A DNA stretch of 10,690 nucleotides from Acidiferrobacter sp. (GTDB lineage Bacteria > Pseudomonadota > Gammaproteobacteria > Arenicellales > UBA868): the NCBI GenBank assembly GCA_002694065.1, contig NZKZ01000182.1, positions 1 to 10,690 of the forward strand, given 5' to 3'. The notes beneath the pieces are model-generated. The model did not search any database. It was not told the origin of the DNA and saw nothing but the letters and a program-made list of their open reading frames with translations. Positions within the stretch are counted from its first letter, which is position 1, and each line of letters begins with the position of its first letter. A program made the position numbers and the translations under genes. Below, one piece after another: positions 1 to 7,220 of the stretch.

Positions 1-6
1 ACCCTG

Positions 7-912
7 ATGCAGACAAGGCCCTTAATGCCGAATTTCGGTCTGGAGGTATCGGGTGTCGATCTTTCCAGTCCGATTGACGATGACAGCTTCGCCGAGATTC
101 TGGATCTGTATTTCTCGCACTCGGCTCTGCTGTTTCGGGATCAGGATCTCTCGCCACAGAGCCAAGCCCGTCTTGCGCACCGGTTTGGGCGCCCAAAGAT
201 TGAGACGCGCAAACAATTCAACCTGAAGGATTATCCCGAAGTTTCCACTATCGGTAACGCCAAGCATCCCGATGGAGAAGACGCCGCCTTTTTTGTGCGG
301 GGGGGATTTGGTTGGCATACCGATGGCACTTCGGCCTGTCATGTGGATGCGGCAACCTTTCTCTATGCGGTTGAGGTACCTAAAGTCGGTGGGGATACCT
401 TGCTATGCAGCACCGCCACCGCGTATGAGAATATTCCTGAGACACTGAAGGATCAGCTAAGTGATCTAGAGATGCTGTGCAGTTTTCATGCGCATAACGA
501 TCTTCTCTTGGAGGCTGATCCCGACTCGCACATTCCGTTGACGAAAGAGGAGCGGCGAGCGTTGCCGCCTGTGTGGCACAAAATTGTGCAGGTACATCCC
601 GTCACCGGCCGCACAGTGCTTTACATGAATTTCCATCCGATTGAGTTCAACTCGGTGAGCCTGTCGGTAGGTGAGGAATGGCTTCAGGAGGCGTTGGCCG
701 TTGCAACCCAGGAGCAATTTGTCTATCGACACGAATGGAAACCGGGAGATATTTTGATCTGGGATAACCATGCGGTCTTGCACAGCGGTACGCCGACCGC
801 CTGCTATGAGTCAGATAGGAGACTGATGCACCGCTCTTTTGTTTACACTCAGCCGACAGAAAGAACTCTTGAAAACCTGGACGAGGTCAACGCGATCTTT
901 CTGAAAACCTGA
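7..912 (+). CDS. TauD/TfdA-family Fe(II)/2-oxoglutarate dioxygenase
   Basis: This 301-residue protein is probably a soluble non-haem iron oxygenase that couples 2-oxoglutarate decarboxylation to hydroxylation of a small organic substrate. The N-terminus (PLMPNFGLEVSGVDLS) is typical of the family, as is LLFRDQ at about residue 41. The iron ligands are visible as H104 and D106 in GWHTDGTS and H259 in WDNHAVLHSG; R276 in LMHRSFV is the likely 2-oxoglutarate-binding arginine. One oddity is H255, where the family usually has arginine (DNR). Length is normal. ATG at 7 gives a family-like start, but the frame is open to the window edge, so an upstream start cannot be excluded. It lies 43 bases before the HpbD-like gene on the same strand, so the two probably form an operon. 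The substrate is unknown; members act on taurine, aryloxyacids, betaines and others. Confidence 0.88.
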   Translation: MQTRPLMPNFGLEVSGVDLSSPIDDDSFAEILDLYFSHSALLFRDQDLSPQSQARLAHRFGRPKIETRKQFNLKDYPEVSTIGNAKHPDGEDAAFFVRGGFGWHTDGTSACHVDAATFLYAVEVPKVGGDTLLCSTATAYENIPETLKDQLSDLEMLCSFHAHNDLLLEADPDSHIPLTKEERRALPPVWHKIVQVHPVTGRTVLYMNFHPIEFNSVSLSVGEEWLQEALAVATQEQFVYRHEWKPGDILIWDNHAVLHSGTPTACYESDRRLMHRSFVYTQPTERTLENLDEVNAIFLKT

Positions 913-955
913 AAAGAAGCGTTGATCGTGAGTCAAAGCCGGAGCCGTATTGGCC

Positions 956-2059
956 ATGAAAATCATACAGATTGATGTCTTTGCCAAACATCTGCCGATG
1001 GTGTCGGGCTACAACATGTCGAGTTCGACGGTCGGTGACCCGGACACTACAGTCGTGGCTCTGCGCACAGATGCAAAATTGACTGGCTGGGGAGAGATTT
1101 GCCCAACCGGTCCTTTGCCGCAGGTGGAACATGCAGGAAGTATCCGGGCCGATCTTGACCTGCTCGGCCCGGCGTTGATCGGCACCGATCCGTTGCGGAT
1201 TGGTCTGATACATGACGTAATGGCTGCCACCATGGACGGCGGACAGGGGGCCCGGTCCGCAGTCGATATCGCCTGTTGGGATCTGCTTGGCAAGTACCAT
1301 AACGAACGTGTCTGTGACCTGCTGGGCGGGGCACGTATGGATCCGGTGTCAACCTATCACGTTGTCCCCATCGGTTCCCCTGACGGATCCGCCCAGCTGG
1401 CCGAGCAGCTGCAGGAACAAGGTCACACCAAACTGCAGTTGAAGTCCGGCGGGCGCCATATTGATGAAGATATCGACGCAGTCCATGCGGTTGCGAACGT
1501 TATCCGCCCGGGAGTTGATCTTTTTGTGGATTGCAACCGAGGTTGGACGGTCGGTGAAGCGATTCAGGTCTCGCGCGCCTGCCGCGATCTTAAATTTGAC
1601 ATGGAGCAGCCCTGTGCGACCTATGCCGAATGCGCCACTGCGCGGACGCACTTACATCACCCGCTGGTCCTGGATGAGTCTGCGACTGATTTGGCTACCA
1701 TTGCCCGCGCTATCTCGACCGGCGTTGCTGATGGATTCGGAATGAAGCTGACCCGGATTGGCGGCATTAGTGGCATGCGTGCGGTGCGCGACCTGTGTGA
1801 GGCCTCGAACACACCGACCAGTTGTGACGACTCCTGGGGGGGAGACATTATTGCGTCAGCCTGTGTCCACGTTGGGGCCACTTTGACGCCTCGCCTCAGT
1901 CGCGGCGCGTGGATTTCAGCGCCTTATCAGGCGGGGCACTATGATGAGGAGCATGGGCCAAGAATCGTCAACGGCATGATTGCAGTGCCTCCGGGGCCTG
2001 GACTGGGAATTAATATCCCCGAAGGACTTTTCGGCCCACCGATCGCGAGTTTTTCCTGA
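956..2059 (+). CDS. Enolase-superfamily (MLE subgroup) enzyme, HpbD-like betaine epimerase
   Basis: A 367-residue member of the mandelate racemase/muconate-lactonizing enzyme family. The N-terminal capping domain covers about residues 1-125 and the TIM barrel the rest. Numbered from ATG 956, the Mg2+ ligands are D192 (VDCN), E217 (MEQP) and D240 (LDES); the acid/base lysines are K163 (LQLKSGG) and K264 (GMKLTRIGG). The first position of the usual KxK motif is Gln, as I recall for hydroxyproline betaine 2-epimerase (HpbD). Stretches such as SCDDSWGGDIIA and the C-terminus LFGPPIASFS also look HpbD-like from memory. That enzyme epimerises C2 of 4-hydroxyproline or proline betaine at the start of betaine catabolism. 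A TTG at 950 is closer to the GGAG at 941-944, but ATG 956 gives the usual MKI start. The stop lies 2 bases from the convergent metF stop. The family call is firm; the substrate is inferred, and cis-3-hydroxyproline dehydratase-like or other MLE activity is possible. Confidence 0.88.
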   Translation: MKIIQIDVFAKHLPMVSGYNMSSSTVGDPDTTVVALRTDAKLTGWGEICPTGPLPQVEHAGSIRADLDLLGPALIGTDPLRIGLIHDVMAATMDGGQGARSAVDIACWDLLGKYHNERVCDLLGGARMDPVSTYHVVPIGSPDGSAQLAEQLQEQGHTKLQLKSGGRHIDEDIDAVHAVANVIRPGVDLFVDCNRGWTVGEAIQVSRACRDLKFDMEQPCATYAECATARTHLHHPLVLDESATDLATIARAISTGVADGFGMKLTRIGGISGMRAVRDLCEASNTPTSCDDSWGGDIIASACVHVGATLTPRLSRGAWISAPYQAGHYDEEHGPRIVNGMIAVPPGPGLGINIPEGLFGPPIASFS

Positions 2060-2061
2060 AC

Positions 2062-3057
2062 TCAGACTACGGGGCGGGGCAATAGGCCGGCGCGTTCGAC
2101 GATCGGCCGGATGGCGGCTTCCCATTCAATCGCCATGATATGCACTCCCGAGACGCCTTCCATTTGCTGTAGCTCTTCTATCTGCTCGATGCAGATATCC
2201 TGACCTTCAGCCCGCCAGGCATCACGGCGGGCTTCCTTATCGTCTTCGCTGATGCCCTGAACCGCGCCATCCATGCGTTTCAGCAAATCTTCAGGGATGA
2301 TGATGCCGGGAATGTTCTCATTGAGAAAGCGTGCCATGGGGCTGCTTTTCAAGGGGCCGATACCTGCCAGAATGTGGACTTTCTCCGTCACCCCAAGATC
2401 CACCAGACGACGCATGAACTGGCGGAAGATGTCCATATCGAAAATCATCTGGGTCTGGATGAAGTCGACTCCCGCTGCCATCTTCTTGGCGATTCGGAGC
2501 GGCCGAAAGGAAATGGGTTCCGAGAACGGGCTGCCCGCGCCGCCGATAAAGAGTTTGGGACCGCCGCCCTTGATCTCGTCACCGCACTGGAACTGGTTCT
2601 TGTCACGCATCTCCTGGAGCATGCGAATCAGTTGCATCGAGTCAATGTCCTGCACATTCTTGGCGCCCGGATGGTTGCCAAAAGACTGGTGGTCGCCGGA
2701 AAGGCACAGGACGTTACGGATGCCGTGGATATATGCGCCCATCAAGTCGCTCTGAATGGCCAACCGGTTGCGGTCCCGACAGGTCATCTGAATAACCGGC
2801 TCAAGCCCATGCTGGGCCATATAAATGCCGGTAGCGATGCTGCTGAGTCGCACAATCCCAGTCTGATTGTCGGTCACATTGGCGGCATCAACCACGCCCT
2901 TCAAAAGGTCGATCTTGCGGTCGACGACGCTGGTATCCATATGTTTGGGTGGGCCCAGTTCGCCGGTGACGGCAAAGTGCCCTGCAGCCAGGACTCTTTC
3001 AAGATTGCTCCCGGACTTGAGATCGGGCAGGGTGTCAGCAGCAGTATCAGTAGCCAT
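2062..3057 (-). CDS. metF: Methylenetetrahydrofolate reductase (MetF)
   Basis: A 331-residue flavoprotein of the MetF family (TIM barrel, FAD) that interconverts 5,10-methylene-THF and 5-methyl-THF. Visible family motifs are TGELGPPKH (E33, the catalytic acid position), ANVTDNQTG (residues 60-67), QMTCRDRNR (90-98), LCLSGD (117-122) and GVDFIQTQ (196-203). I chose ATG 3057, which leaves 16 bases after the metV stop. A longer version from ATG 3123 would add 22 Thr/Ser/Lys-rich residues read across the acidic tail codons of the preceding gene, with no good ribosome site. The gene is the last of three co-directional genes and follows a MetV-type partner. It is therefore probably the MetFV type, taking or giving electrons through iron-sulfur proteins rather than NADH directly. 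The presence of a methyl-THF-forming candidate elsewhere in the window makes the oxidative direction attractive, but this is inference. Confidence 0.92.
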   Translation of the reverse strand: MATDTAADTLPDLKSGSNLERVLAAGHFAVTGELGPPKHMDTSVVDRKIDLLKGVVDAANVTDNQTGIVRLSSIATGIYMAQHGLEPVIQMTCRDRNRLAIQSDLMGAYIHGIRNVLCLSGDHQSFGNHPGAKNVQDIDSMQLIRMLQEMRDKNQFQCGDEIKGGGPKLFIGGAGSPFSEPISFRPLRIAKKMAAGVDFIQTQMIFDMDIFRQFMRRLVDLGVTEKVHILAGIGPLKSSPMARFLNENIPGIIIPEDLLKRMDGAVQGISEDDKEARRDAWRAEGQDICIEQIEELQQMEGVSGVHIMAIEWEAAIRPIVERAGLLPRPVV

Positions 3058-3073
3058 CTTCAGTGAATCCGTT

Positions 3074-4231
3074 TCAGTCTGCACCGAAGAAATCGTCTTC
3101 GTCGAAGTCGTCTTCTTCGTCATAATCGTAGGTGATTTCCTGCTCGACCTTGACCATCACGTCGTCCCCATTCAGCGTCGCCTCGTACAGGGCGACAGGC
3201 CGCTCTGCAGCGCCTTTCATCTCGCCGCTTCTAAGATCCCACTGCCACAGATGCTTGGTACAGGTCAGCAGGCCGTCTTTCAGCAGGCCGGAATCGACCA
3301 GGGGTTCTGCAAGGTGGGGACAGGTCGGCGGAAACGCGCGAATACAGTCGCCCAGATTGGTGACGATGACATCGATGTCCGCCACACTGACGCGGTGCAG
3401 CTTGCCTTCAGGCAGGTCAGCGAGACTACAGGCCCGGTGCCAGGTGTCATCGAGTTCGATGGTTTCAGAAGGTGCCTGCGGTGTGGCGGCCGGTTTCATA
3501 GGAGATTGCGGCGGCGCAACCTTAACGGTCATCGCCCGCTCTCCGGCTTCGCGGGCGGCTTGCTGGCGAAGATCATCACCCACCACCACGCGGCGCATAC
3601 TCCCGCCCCGACTCTTGGACCAGTCCTTGGGCGGCTGGATATCCATTAGCGAGTCAGCAATACCCTGACGGTCAAGAATCGTCCAGATCTTCGACCAGAT
3701 ACAGGGGATGCTGGGATCTACTTCGCACATCCCTCCCTCGGAGCCGCCGCAGGGACCGTTCTGGAGTTGCTTTGGGCATCGGGTAATGGGGCATAGGCCG
3801 CCCGTGTATTCGAGAACACAGTTACCGCAGCCCACGCAGCGCTCTTCCCAGATGCCCGGCTCTGTAGGCTGACCCATGAAGTTGGTATCAAGACCCGGCA
3901 GGATCGGCGTGTCCATGTATTTTTCCGCCAGCGTCTGTACACCCACACCGCATGCCATCGACAGGACTGCATCATATTCTTCAATATTTTCTTCAAGGGG
4001 CGCGACGAACTCCTGGACGCATTGCCGCTGCACCGTGACTTCTTCGACTTCGAGCTCTTGGCCTTCAGCGGCAGCCGCGGTCCGCAAAGTCGCCGCCATG
4101 GCATTGGACTCTTTCTTGCCGCCAGCAAAACAGACGGACACGCAGGTACCGCATCCGACGGTAAGCACTTTCTTTTTGCCCTTGAGCATCCGCTGGATAT
4201 CTTTCAGCGGTTTTTGTTCTGCAACGATCAT
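3074..4231 (-). CDS. metV: MetV (MTHFR C-terminal-like) protein fused to a Rieske ferredoxin domain
   Basis: A 385-residue two-part protein. Residues 1 to about 205 match the MetV family (methylenetetrahydrofolate reductase C-terminal-like), rich in cysteines: C27, C30, C34, C71, C94, then CVGCGNC (132-138) with further Cys at 147, 152, 161, 169 and 177, suited to zinc and/or [4Fe-4S] binding. A Pro/Ala-rich linker (about 238-256) leads to a Rieske domain (about 262-365) with C304/H306 (CPH) and C324/H327 (CTKHLWQWD). The Rieske fold resembles toluene-monooxygenase ferredoxins (TmoC/T4moC). The protein ends in a strongly acidic tail (368-385). The start has an AAGAGG site six bases upstream. 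MetV normally partners MetF, whose gene follows immediately. In acetogens MetV passes electrons between MetF and other carriers; here the Rieske centre probably extends that chain. I know of no characterised protein with this domain order; the individual domain calls are strong. Confidence 0.88.
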   Translation of the reverse strand: MIVAEQKPLKDIQRMLKGKKKVLTVGCGTCVSVCFAGGKKESNAMAATLRTAAAAEGQELEVEEVTVQRQCVQEFVAPLEENIEEYDAVLSMACGVGVQTLAEKYMDTPILPGLDTNFMGQPTEPGIWEERCVGCGNCVLEYTGGLCPITRCPKQLQNGPCGGSEGGMCEVDPSIPCIWSKIWTILDRQGIADSLMDIQPPKDWSKSRGGSMRRVVVGDDLRQQAAREAGERAMTVKVAPPQSPMKPAATPQAPSETIELDDTWHRACSLADLPEGKLHRVSVADIDVIVTNLGDCIRAFPPTCPHLAEPLVDSGLLKDGLLTCTKHLWQWDLRSGEMKGAAERPVALYEATLNGDDVMVKVEQEITYDYDEEDDFDEDDFFGAD

Positions 4232-4237
4232 GCTGAG

Positions 4238-4243
4238 CCTCTT
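4238..4243 (-). promoter_or_regulatory. Ribosome binding site of the metV-Rieske gene
   Basis: AAGAGG on the minus strand, six bases before ATG 4231. It supports this start for the MetV-Rieske protein. The 65 bases between this gene and the preceding iron-sulfur gene hold no convincing terminator hairpin, consistent with co-transcription. Confidence 0.6.
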
Positions 4244-4296
4244 GCGATTTGGCAGTGGTGGGATTGGGCTTTCATCAAAATTCTCTCTTTTTTGTG

Positions 4297-5346
4297 TTAA
4301 CGGGATGTTGACGCTGGGGTCGGTGACGAGGGCGTGCGCCGGAGCGGACTAGGGCCGCAAATCCCGGTTTTTTGGGTCAGATCGTCGAGTGCGTGGGTGA
4401 GGCTGTCGTGATCGCCGGGCGCGAGATGCATCATATGGACTCGGTCACGCTCCAGACCACATCCGTCCAGCCAATCGGCAATCCGCTTCACCCGCTGGGT
4501 CACGTGCAGATTGCCGGTATTGAAAAAGCATTCGCCCGGCTGACAGCCTGCCACCATGACGGCGTCTGCTCCGCTTTCAAATGCGTGCATCAACTGAAGC
4601 GTATCAACACGACCTGAGCAGGGGACGTCGACCACCCGGGTTTGGACATTCGCTGAGACCTGCCCGCTCTTGGCGTCGCAAACTTCATGCGTGGTGTCCC
4701 GACACTGGGGACAGGCAAATATCATGACCGACAGGGGCGCTTCTGCCGGGCCGTCTTCGGCGACTTCTGTGTTGACTGCAGAAACAGATTCAGTATTCAA
4801 CGTATGAATAGTGCCGATCACAGAATCGTGAGTACTGATATTCATTTCAATAGCGCCTGTCGGGCACGCTGCTGCGCAGAGTCCACAGCCCGTACACGTA
4901 TCTGCATCAATTACCGCAGCACCTTGAATCCCGCCAACGCCGGTCAGTTCGTTATCAATTCGGGCGGCGCCGAAGGTACAAAACCGGACACAGTTAAGGC
5001 AGGCGACACAGACCGGTGCCTCGACGACAGCGATAGGTCTTTCAACAGGTTGCGTGGATTGTGGGGGCGGCAGATCAAGAACGACTTCTCCCGCGTGAGC
5101 GCGAGAGACACAGACCGTGAGGTACTCAGATCGCTCGCTTTCACTAAGCGCGGTATCCCGGTGGTCGACCTCACCGGAGAGGTAGCGCGTACGGCAGGTG
5201 CCGCAGCGGCCATTGGAGCAGTCAAGAGGTACTTCGTAGCCATTTTCATAAAGCACATGCAAAATGGTCCGGTTCGCGGGTACCTCGAAGATGTCTCCGG
5301 TGGAAGACACCCGGATGCTGAAAGTTGTGTTCTCGGAGGTGCTCAT
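4297..5346 (-). CDS. [2Fe-2S] ferredoxin / 2x[4Fe-4S] / MvhD-like electron-transfer fusion protein
   Basis: A 349-residue soluble electron carrier with three modules. First is a plant-type [2Fe-2S] domain (about 9-93) with C43, C48, C51 and C79. Its GRCGTC, DHRD and LSESE segments resemble the ferredoxin domain of phthalate dioxygenase reductase/VanB-type enzymes, but no FMN or NAD domain is present. Second is a dicluster ferredoxin: CVACLNCVRFC (113-123) and CTGCGLCAAACP (151-162). Third is an MvhD/FrhD-like domain (about 205-325) with CPQC (212-215), C243 in PCSGRVD, and the GCQPGECFFNTGN segment (C268, C273). MvhD links hydrogenase or formate dehydrogenase to heterodisulfide reductase HdrABC in anaerobes. 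ATG 5346 starts just before the ferredoxin domain; an upstream GTG at 5448 would add 34 residues with no domain character. The C-terminal 20 residues are Pro/Ser/Thr-rich and probably disordered. It is the first gene of the module that continues with metV-Rieske and metF, so it is the likely electron partner of MetFV. Confidence 0.87.
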   Translation of the reverse strand: MSTSENTTFSIRVSSTGDIFEVPANRTILHVLYENGYEVPLDCSNGRCGTCRTRYLSGEVDHRDTALSESERSEYLTVCVSRAHAGEVVLDLPPPQSTQPVERPIAVVEAPVCVACLNCVRFCTFGAARIDNELTGVGGIQGAAVIDADTCTGCGLCAAACPTGAIEMNISTHDSVIGTIHTLNTESVSAVNTEVAEDGPAEAPLSVMIFACPQCRDTTHEVCDAKSGQVSANVQTRVVDVPCSGRVDTLQLMHAFESGADAVMVAGCQPGECFFNTGNLHVTQRVKRIADWLDGCGLERDRVHMMHLAPGDHDSLTHALDDLTQKTGICGPSPLRRTPSSPTPASTSR

Positions 5347-5554
5347 CAATACTTGCTCGGGGCAGGGCGCTATTGTGAACGATACGATCCCTTGGGTAGA
5401 AGACCCAGTGTCGTTTTTTCGCAGATTGGCGCAACAGTCAGAATACACCAGATCGTCAGGATTACTGTGGGATAAGGCCCAAGCAAGGCGTTCTCGTTCG
5501 GACTGTACTGTGCTCGGTTGAACAGGCTAAAGCGAGTTTGGGAAGATTATTTGG
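5347..5554. promoter_or_regulatory. Divergent intergenic region between the redox module and the MBL hydrolase
   Basis: About 208 bases between two divergent starts; it must hold the promoter of the MBL gene and probably that of the iron-sulfur/metV/metF module. I see no consensus sigma-70 pair on either strand. The only structure noted is a short inverted repeat, TGGGT (5393-5397) and ACCCA (5403-5407). The distal part would be coding only if the iron-sulfur protein began at GTG 5448. GGAAG at 5541-5545 is a likely ribosome site for the MBL gene. Confidence 0.45.
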
Positions 5555-6328
5555 ATGGATAAAGTGATGGCTCATGACTGGTACGAAACCACGAAGGTGT
5601 CGAATGATCTATTTCTTATCCGCGAGAAGTACGTAGCCAAATGGCTGCGCTGCAATGTCTGGCTCATCAAGGGACGTGACCGGAATCTCGTCATCGATTC
5701 CGGGATGGGACTGTCGCCCCTAAAGCCGCACTTGCTGGCGCTCGGCGGATCACCCCTGACCGCAGTGATGACACATTGCCACTTCGATCACATCGGTGGC
5801 CTGTGTGAATTTGATGACCGCTTGGGTCATCGAGCCTGCAGTGACAATTATCTTGATCCGATGACGTGCTTCAAAAAGACCGGCGGCGAAGCGTTTGTGC
5901 GCGCTGAAACGTTCAGTGCGCTCCCTTTCGAAGGCTTTTCGTTCGAGTCCTATGAAGTGCGGCCGGCACCGCTCACGGGATATCTTGATGAGGGCGATGT
6001 ACTGGATCTGGGGGACCGTTCTTTCCAGGTCTTCTCCCTGCCTGGGCACTCACCTGATTCGATCGCACTGTGGGAAAAGGACACGGGTACGCTTTTTAGC
6101 GGAGATACCCTCTATGATGGCGATCTTTACGACACGCTGTATCACTCTGATCCCGACGCGTACCGCGAGAGCCTGGAAAGATTGAGGGAGTTACCTATTC
6201 AGACGGTGCATGGTGGACACTTTGGGTCTTTCGGGAAAGAGCGGATGAATGAGCTGATTGACGGTTACCTCAAAGGAGAGGGCAGGCTGGTGGATCCTAA
6301 GGACTGGGTCAGTCAGCAACTCCCATAG
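5555..6328 (+). CDS. Metallo-beta-lactamase-fold hydrolase (glyoxalase II-like superfamily)
   Basis: A 257-residue soluble member of the metallo-beta-lactamase superfamily. The complete dinuclear metal site is visible: H74, H76, D78 and H79 in THCHFDHIGG, H165 in LPGHSPDS, D184 in FSGDTLYDG and H222 in HGGHFG. The preceding segment LVIDSG (45-50) is also typical. Members hydrolyse thioesters, lactones, esters or phosphoesters, and the sequence does not reveal the substrate. No signal peptide is seen, so a cytoplasmic location is likely. ATG 5555 has GGAAG nine bases upstream; a second ATG at 5567 is possible. The gene is divergent from the iron-sulfur/MetV/MetF module and convergent with the transporter gene, nine bases away. 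A glyoxalase II-type role on an S-acyl or S-hydroxymethyl adduct from C1 metabolism would suit the neighbourhood, but is speculative. Confidence 0.88.
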   Translation: MDKVMAHDWYETTKVSNDLFLIREKYVAKWLRCNVWLIKGRDRNLVIDSGMGLSPLKPHLLALGGSPLTAVMTHCHFDHIGGLCEFDDRLGHRACSDNYLDPMTCFKKTGGEAFVRAETFSALPFEGFSFESYEVRPAPLTGYLDEGDVLDLGDRSFQVFSLPGHSPDSIALWEKDTGTLFSGDTLYDGDLYDTLYHSDPDAYRESLERLRELPIQTVHGGHFGSFGKERMNELIDGYLKGEGRLVDPKDWVSQQLP

Positions 6329-6337
6329 CCGCCTAAA

Positions 6338-7210
6338 TCATCGGTTGGCTTTCAGCGCGTACCAGACGCCAAAGAGGATAACCCCCGAGGCGGTGATAAA
6401 AATCGCTCCAAACTCCTCCCCAAGCAATAGGGCGGCGAGGATCACGCCAGATACCGGTTGCAGGAACTGCAACAGCGCAATGCGGGCAATGCCACCTTGT
6501 CCCAGCGCCCAGTACCAGAGCACATAGCCGACAATCGTCACGCCGACGGCAAGATAAGCAATCGAAAGCCAGATGCCCGTGGGAACGGTTAGCGGTGCCG
6601 TTCCCGGCTCAACGATAAACAGCAGCGGCCACAACACCAGCGCATAAAGACCGACGCCGTAGAATGTGGTGCCCATTGCCGAGTAGCCCTCGCGTTCGAG
6701 ACGACCGCCCGCGACGTAGCCTAAAGAGGCAAACACGTTGGAGGCCAGCACCAGCAGGTCTCCGCCAATGCTCGCCCCGGTTGCCCCATCGAGACCATGA
6801 CCGAAAATCAGCAGCCCCTCGCCCGCCATCGCGATGGTGCAGCCGATCCACCACGCAACCGCGGGACGTTTTCGGTCCCAGGTCATGGCGATAAGTCCCG
6901 TGAAGACGGGGAGCCCTGCGAGGATCATGGATGCGTGATTGGCCGAAGTGTGCAGGATGCCAAGCGTGAAAAGCACCGGGAAGGCCACGAAGCCACAGAA
7001 TCCGGATAAAACGAGCAGACGCCGCTGTGCCCTGTCAGCGGGCAGGGGAATCCGGAGCAGCATCGCCAGCGGCAGTGCGACCAGTCCGCCAATGACCGTG
7101 CGCAGGATAGCCACCATCATGGGCGAGAGACTGGATACCGCGATCTTGGCGGCAACCGGTGAGGCACCCCATAGCACCACGGCAATGAGGGCTGCCGCGA
7201 GAATCTTCAT
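6338..7210 (-). CDS. EamA/DMT-superfamily transporter
   Basis: A 290-residue inner-membrane protein, almost entirely hydrophobic segments with short charged loops, consistent with ten helices in two EamA repeats. The first repeat opens with LWGASPVAAKIAVSSLSPMMVAILR, shown here only to its start (LWGASPVAAKIA), a classic EamA helix 1-2 pattern. The second half ends with the usual LLLGEEFG signature and a hydrophobic last helix. Such proteins are secondary exporters or importers of amino acids, sugars or other metabolites; the substrate cannot be read from sequence. ATG 7210 lies ten bases after the stop of the 43-residue membrane protein, with no clear ribosome site, so it is probably the last gene of the BI-1/small-protein/transporter operon. 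Its stop faces the MBL gene stop with only nine bases between. Confidence 0.9.
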   Translation of the reverse strand: MKILAAALIAVVLWGASPVAAKIAVSSLSPMMVAILRTVIGGLVALPLAMLLRIPLPADRAQRRLLVLSGFCGFVAFPVLFTLGILHTSANHASMILAGLPVFTGLIAMTWDRKRPAVAWWIGCTIAMAGEGLLIFGHGLDGATGASIGGDLLVLASNVFASLGYVAGGRLEREGYSAMGTTFYGVGLYALVLWPLLFIVEPGTAPLTVPTGIWLSIAYLAVGVTIVGYVLWYWALGQGGIARIALLQFLQPVSGVILAALLLGEEFGAIFITASGVILFGVWYALKANR

Positions 7211-7220
7211 CGAAGACTAA

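Noticed and set aside
2057..2064. Bidirectional terminator between the epimerase and metF genes
   Set aside because: The stops are two bases apart and I see no GC-rich hairpin with a T-run across the junction.
3058..3123. MetF start at ATG 3123
   Set aside because: It would overlap 50 bases of the upstream gene's acidic tail and add a Thr/Ser/Lys-rich extension unlike MetF; ATG 3057 fits the operon spacing.
2374..3649. Long plus-strand open frames (230 and 260 residues) across metF and metV
   Set aside because: They are antisense to genes with clear MetF, MetV and Rieske motifs; the translated products show no family pattern and have low-complexity composition.
5393..5407. Inverted repeat TGGGT/ACCCA as an operator
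   Set aside because: Only five base pairs with a five-base loop; such repeats occur by chance, and no regulator gene is nearby.
4687..5475. Plus-strand 262-residue open frame
   Set aside because: It lies opposite the iron-sulfur fusion protein, whose cysteine motifs are decisive; no motif is seen in the antisense product.
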